Source: an uncultured Clostridium sp. | Lineage (GTDB): Bacteria > Bacillota > Clostridia > Peptostreptococcales > Peptostreptococcaceae | DNA length: 11,772 bases | Direction of reading: 5' to 3' | Assembly (NCBI GenBank): GCA_900550335.1 | Contig: URRU01000040.1 | Location: 1-11,772 of the forward strand | Part shown: piece after piece, positions 11,627-11,772 of the stretch | How positions within the stretch are numbered: the first letter of the stretch is position 1 | Layout: every line of letters begins with the position of its first letter | Made by a program: the position numbers and the translations under genes | Notes under the pieces: generated by a model | The model's input: the letters and a program-made list of their open reading frames with translations, nothing else | Told to the model about the DNA's origin: nothing | Databases searched by the model: none

Positions 11627-11772
11627 AATTTTAAAATATATTACTTACATTTGTTAATATCTTAAAAAATAGTTTAATGATATTATCCCAAAATAATCAA
11701 ACGTATAGATATTATTATACTACATATTATATACTTAATGCTTTAAATTTACATTTAATTATTCTAAAAACA
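11627..11772. other. AT-rich intergenic region upstream of the hemolysin III gene
   Basis: No gene is supported here on either strand. TATAAT-like hexamers occur on the minus strand (for example near 11733 and 11720) but none has a good -35 box at 16-18 nt, so I do not place the hemolysin III promoter. Confidence 0.6.

Noticed and set aside
1..11772. Mobile elements, tRNA or rRNA genes, toxin-antitoxin or defence systems
   Set aside because: No transposase, integrase, direct-repeat borders, tRNA cloverleaf or defence-family motifs could be recognised in any part of the window.

Overview
The window looks like a piece of chromosome from a low-GC (roughly 30% by eye), strictly fermentative Firmicute, most likely a Clostridia member close to Peptostreptococcaceae. 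The grounds are AGA/ATA/TTA-rich codons, strong AGGAGG-type ribosome binding sites, consensus sigma-A promoters, a glycine riboswitch driving a glycine/alanine symporter, and CadC/CadA and DUF1097 proteins of the clostridial type. This placement is inference from style and gene content. No rRNA, tRNA, CRISPR array, transposase, phage gene or integration site was seen.

Layout. (1) Positions 1-4790, plus strand: an amino-acid uptake and sulfur-amino-acid locus. It has two tandem paralogous lipoprotein substrate-binding proteins, an intercistronic terminator-like hairpin, a PAAT-family permease, its ATPase, another terminator-like hairpin, and a MalY/PatB-type PLP C-S lyase closed by a strong terminator. 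Uptake of cystine, cystathionine or a related amino acid followed by beta-elimination is the natural reading. (2) Positions 4840-8455, plus strand: a metal-resistance operon. A consensus promoter is flanked by two near-identical ArsR/SmtB-type operators and drives cadC and a very long cadA. The CadA N-terminus holds two duplicated metal-binding-like domains and a His/Cys-rich tandem repeat of six GEECGCG units. Two hairpins follow, the second a good terminator. (3) Positions 8483-10155, plus strand: a promoter, a single-aptamer glycine riboswitch with an intrinsic terminator, and an AGCS-family sodium:alanine/glycine symporter. (4) Positions 10316-11592: a bidirectional terminator and two minus-strand membrane-protein genes, a DUF1097 protein and a hemolysin III/PAQR-like protein. 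The DUF1097 promoter overlaps the terminator of the upstream hemolysin III gene.

How the parts work together: region 1 imports an amino acid and probably cleaves it. Region 2 senses a soft metal (Cd/Pb/Zn) through CadC and exports it through CadA. Region 3 adjusts glycine or alanine uptake to internal glycine, which fits an amino-acid-fermenting lifestyle. The last two genes are of unknown physiological role.

I see no clearly new multi-gene system. The most distinctive items are the hugely expanded metal-binding N-terminus of CadA, the paired inverted CadC operators, the long-range complementarity in the glycine riboswitch that suggests its switching mechanism, and the terminator/promoter overlap between the hemolysin III and DUF1097 genes.
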